Assembly (NCBI RefSeq): GCF_029027965.1
Contig: NZ_CP119082.1
Span: 2,651,001 to 2,715,000, forward strand
Length of the DNA: 64,000 nt
Reading direction: 5' to 3'
From: Paracoccus sp. S3-43
GTDB taxonomy: Bacteria; Pseudomonadota; Alphaproteobacteria; Rhodobacterales; Rhodobacteraceae
The notes beneath the pieces were generated by a model, which searched no databases, was not told the origin of the DNA, and saw nothing but the letters and a program-made list of their open reading frames with translations. This document shows positions 63,250 through 64,000 of the stretch, in pieces. Each line of letters opens with the position of its first letter. Position 1 is the stretch's first letter. Position numbers and translations under genes: made by a program.

Positions 63250-64000
63250 TCAGTCGCGGCTGCGGATGATCCTGGCCAGGGGTTCGAACACCTGGGTGTT
63301 GGCGGCGATCAGGCGGCCCGATTCCAGCGGGTCGTCGCCCTCGCGGATGCCTTCGACAAAGCCGCCGGCCTCGCGCACCAGCAGGATGCCCGCCGCCACG
63401 TCCCAGGGCTTGTTGCCGCGTTCCCAGTATCCGTCATACCGCCCCGCCGCCACATAGGCGAGATCAAGCGCCGCCGCGCCAAGCCGCCGCACCCCCGCCG
63501 TCAGCGGCATCAGCCGCGCCAGATCCTGCAACGCGGCGGGCAGCGGGCCGCGCCCGGCGAAGGGAATGCCCGTCGCGAACAGCGATTCGTCCAGCCGTCG
63601 GCGGCCCGAGACCCGCATCCGCTGGTCGTTCATGAAGGCCCCGCCGCCCTTCTCGGCCACGAACAGCTCGTCCTTGGCGGCGTCGAAGATCACCGCCGCG
63701 ACGATGTCACCCTTGTGTTCCAGCGCGATGCTGACCGCCCAATGCGGCAGCCCGTGCAGGAAGTTGGTGGTCCCGTCCAGGGGATCGACGATCCAGCGGC
63801 GGGTCGGATCCTCGCCCGCCTCCTCGCCGGTTTCCTCGCCCAGCCAGCCATAGTTGGGGCGCGCGCCGCGCAGTTCTTCCTTGATGATCCGCTCGGCCTC
63901 GTGGTCGGCCTTGCTGACGAAATCGCCCGCGCCCTTGACGCTGACCTGAAGGTTCTCGACCTCGCGGAAATCCTTGACGAGGCTGCGCCCCGCCTTGCGG
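63250..64000 (-). CDS. suhB: Inositol-1-monophosphatase SuhB family (5' end cut by window)
   Basis: Magnesium-dependent phosphatase. The 250 residues in view lack only the first few residues. From the window edge it reads RKAGRSLVKDFREVENLQVS, then LGEETGEE, the metal site RWIVDPLDGTTNFLHGLPHW, and the C-terminal GNKPWDVAAGILLVREAGGF. It is intact and typical, unlike the divergent family member at 4200-4982. SuhB can also act in rRNA antitermination in other bacteria. Confidence 0.93.
   Translation of the reverse strand, partial: RKAGRSLVKDFREVENLQVSVKGAGDFVSKADHEAERIIKEELRGARPNYGWLGEETGEEAGEDPTRRWIVDPLDGTTNFLHGLPHWAVSIALEHKGDIVAAVIFDAAKDELFVAEKGGGAFMNDQRMRVSGRRRLDESLFATGIPFAGRGPLPAALQDLARLMPLTAGVRRLGAAALDLAYVAAGRYDGYWERGNKPWDVAAGILLVREAGGFVEGIREGDDPLESGRLIAANTQVFEPLARIIRSRD

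Noticed and set aside
1..64000. tRNA, rRNA or CRISPR arrays
   Set aside because: No cloverleaf-like sequence, rRNA segment or regularly spaced repeat array was seen by eye in the intergenic regions.

Overview
This is a GC-rich chromosomal stretch of an alphaproteobacterium of the order Rhodobacterales, most likely Paracoccus or a close relative. The main clues are a 51-residue aa3-type cytochrome oxidase subunit IV (31842..31997) that closely matches the Paracoccus denitrificans subunit as I remember it, a probable (2S)-methylsuccinyl-CoA dehydrogenase of the ethylmalonyl-CoA pathway, a minus-strand pdxJ-acpS-lepB-rnc-era gene order, and very strong GC3 bias. The bias makes long antisense shadow ORFs common, and these were left out. 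I saw no rRNA, tRNA or CRISPR.

Layout. 1-5000: end of an unknown gene, the ammonium transporter amtB with a clear terminator, a class A penicillin-binding protein, and an inositol-phosphatase-family gene with foreign-looking codons. 5000-9900: a minus-strand MlaA/MlaC lipid-transport pair, then a divergent two-gene type I secretion exporter. 9900-14500: minus-strand operon TauE-dapE-GNAT-rnr. 14600-19400: methylsuccinyl-CoA dehydrogenase, a META lipoprotein, recO, a VOC protein, rarD and an NTF2-like protein. 19400-26200: long minus-strand housekeeping run (TPR protein, ispE, pdxJ, a 31-codon ORF, acpS, lepB, rnc, era, DUF1491). 26200-31200: ETF-ubiquinone oxidoreductase divergent from greA, a membrane protein, a GNAT, and azlCD. 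31200-37400: a lipoprotein, cox subunit IV, a metallo-hydrolase coupled to an acyl-CoA dehydrogenase, the threonylcarbamoyl-AMP synthase, and glutamate dehydrogenase. 37500-46400: TetR, two I78-like lipoproteins, DUF2794, hrpB, then the tightly packed run YcjX-YcjF-GlcNAc kinase-nagA. 46300-53300: ilvD, sugE under a guanidine-II riboswitch, mutT, ubiH, a HAD nucleotidase, GntR-alkA-esterase. 53300-57000: three insertion sequences nested inside one another. 57000-64000: VOC protein, HNH nuclease, small membrane protein, dapA, soluble lytic transglycosylase, a tyrosine phosphatase, an EamA permease, and suhB (cut by the window edge).

How the parts fit. Cell-wall and envelope work is prominent: PBP1A, Slt, dapA and dapE, GlcNAc kinase/NagA, MlaA/MlaC and LepB. 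The two acyl-CoA dehydrogenases here would feed electrons through ETF to the ETF-ubiquinone oxidoreductase encoded in the same window. AmtB and glutamate dehydrogenase both concern ammonium.

Most interesting are features outside ordinary genes: a guanidine-II (mini-ykkC) riboswitch directly in front of sugE; a dispersed family of intergenic repeats sharing a GGATATTT core, one copy of which is translated in frame inside hrpB; and a Russian-doll insertion-sequence nest whose target duplications allow the insertion order to be reconstructed. I did not find a convincing wholly new multi-gene system; the best leads are listed in the findings.
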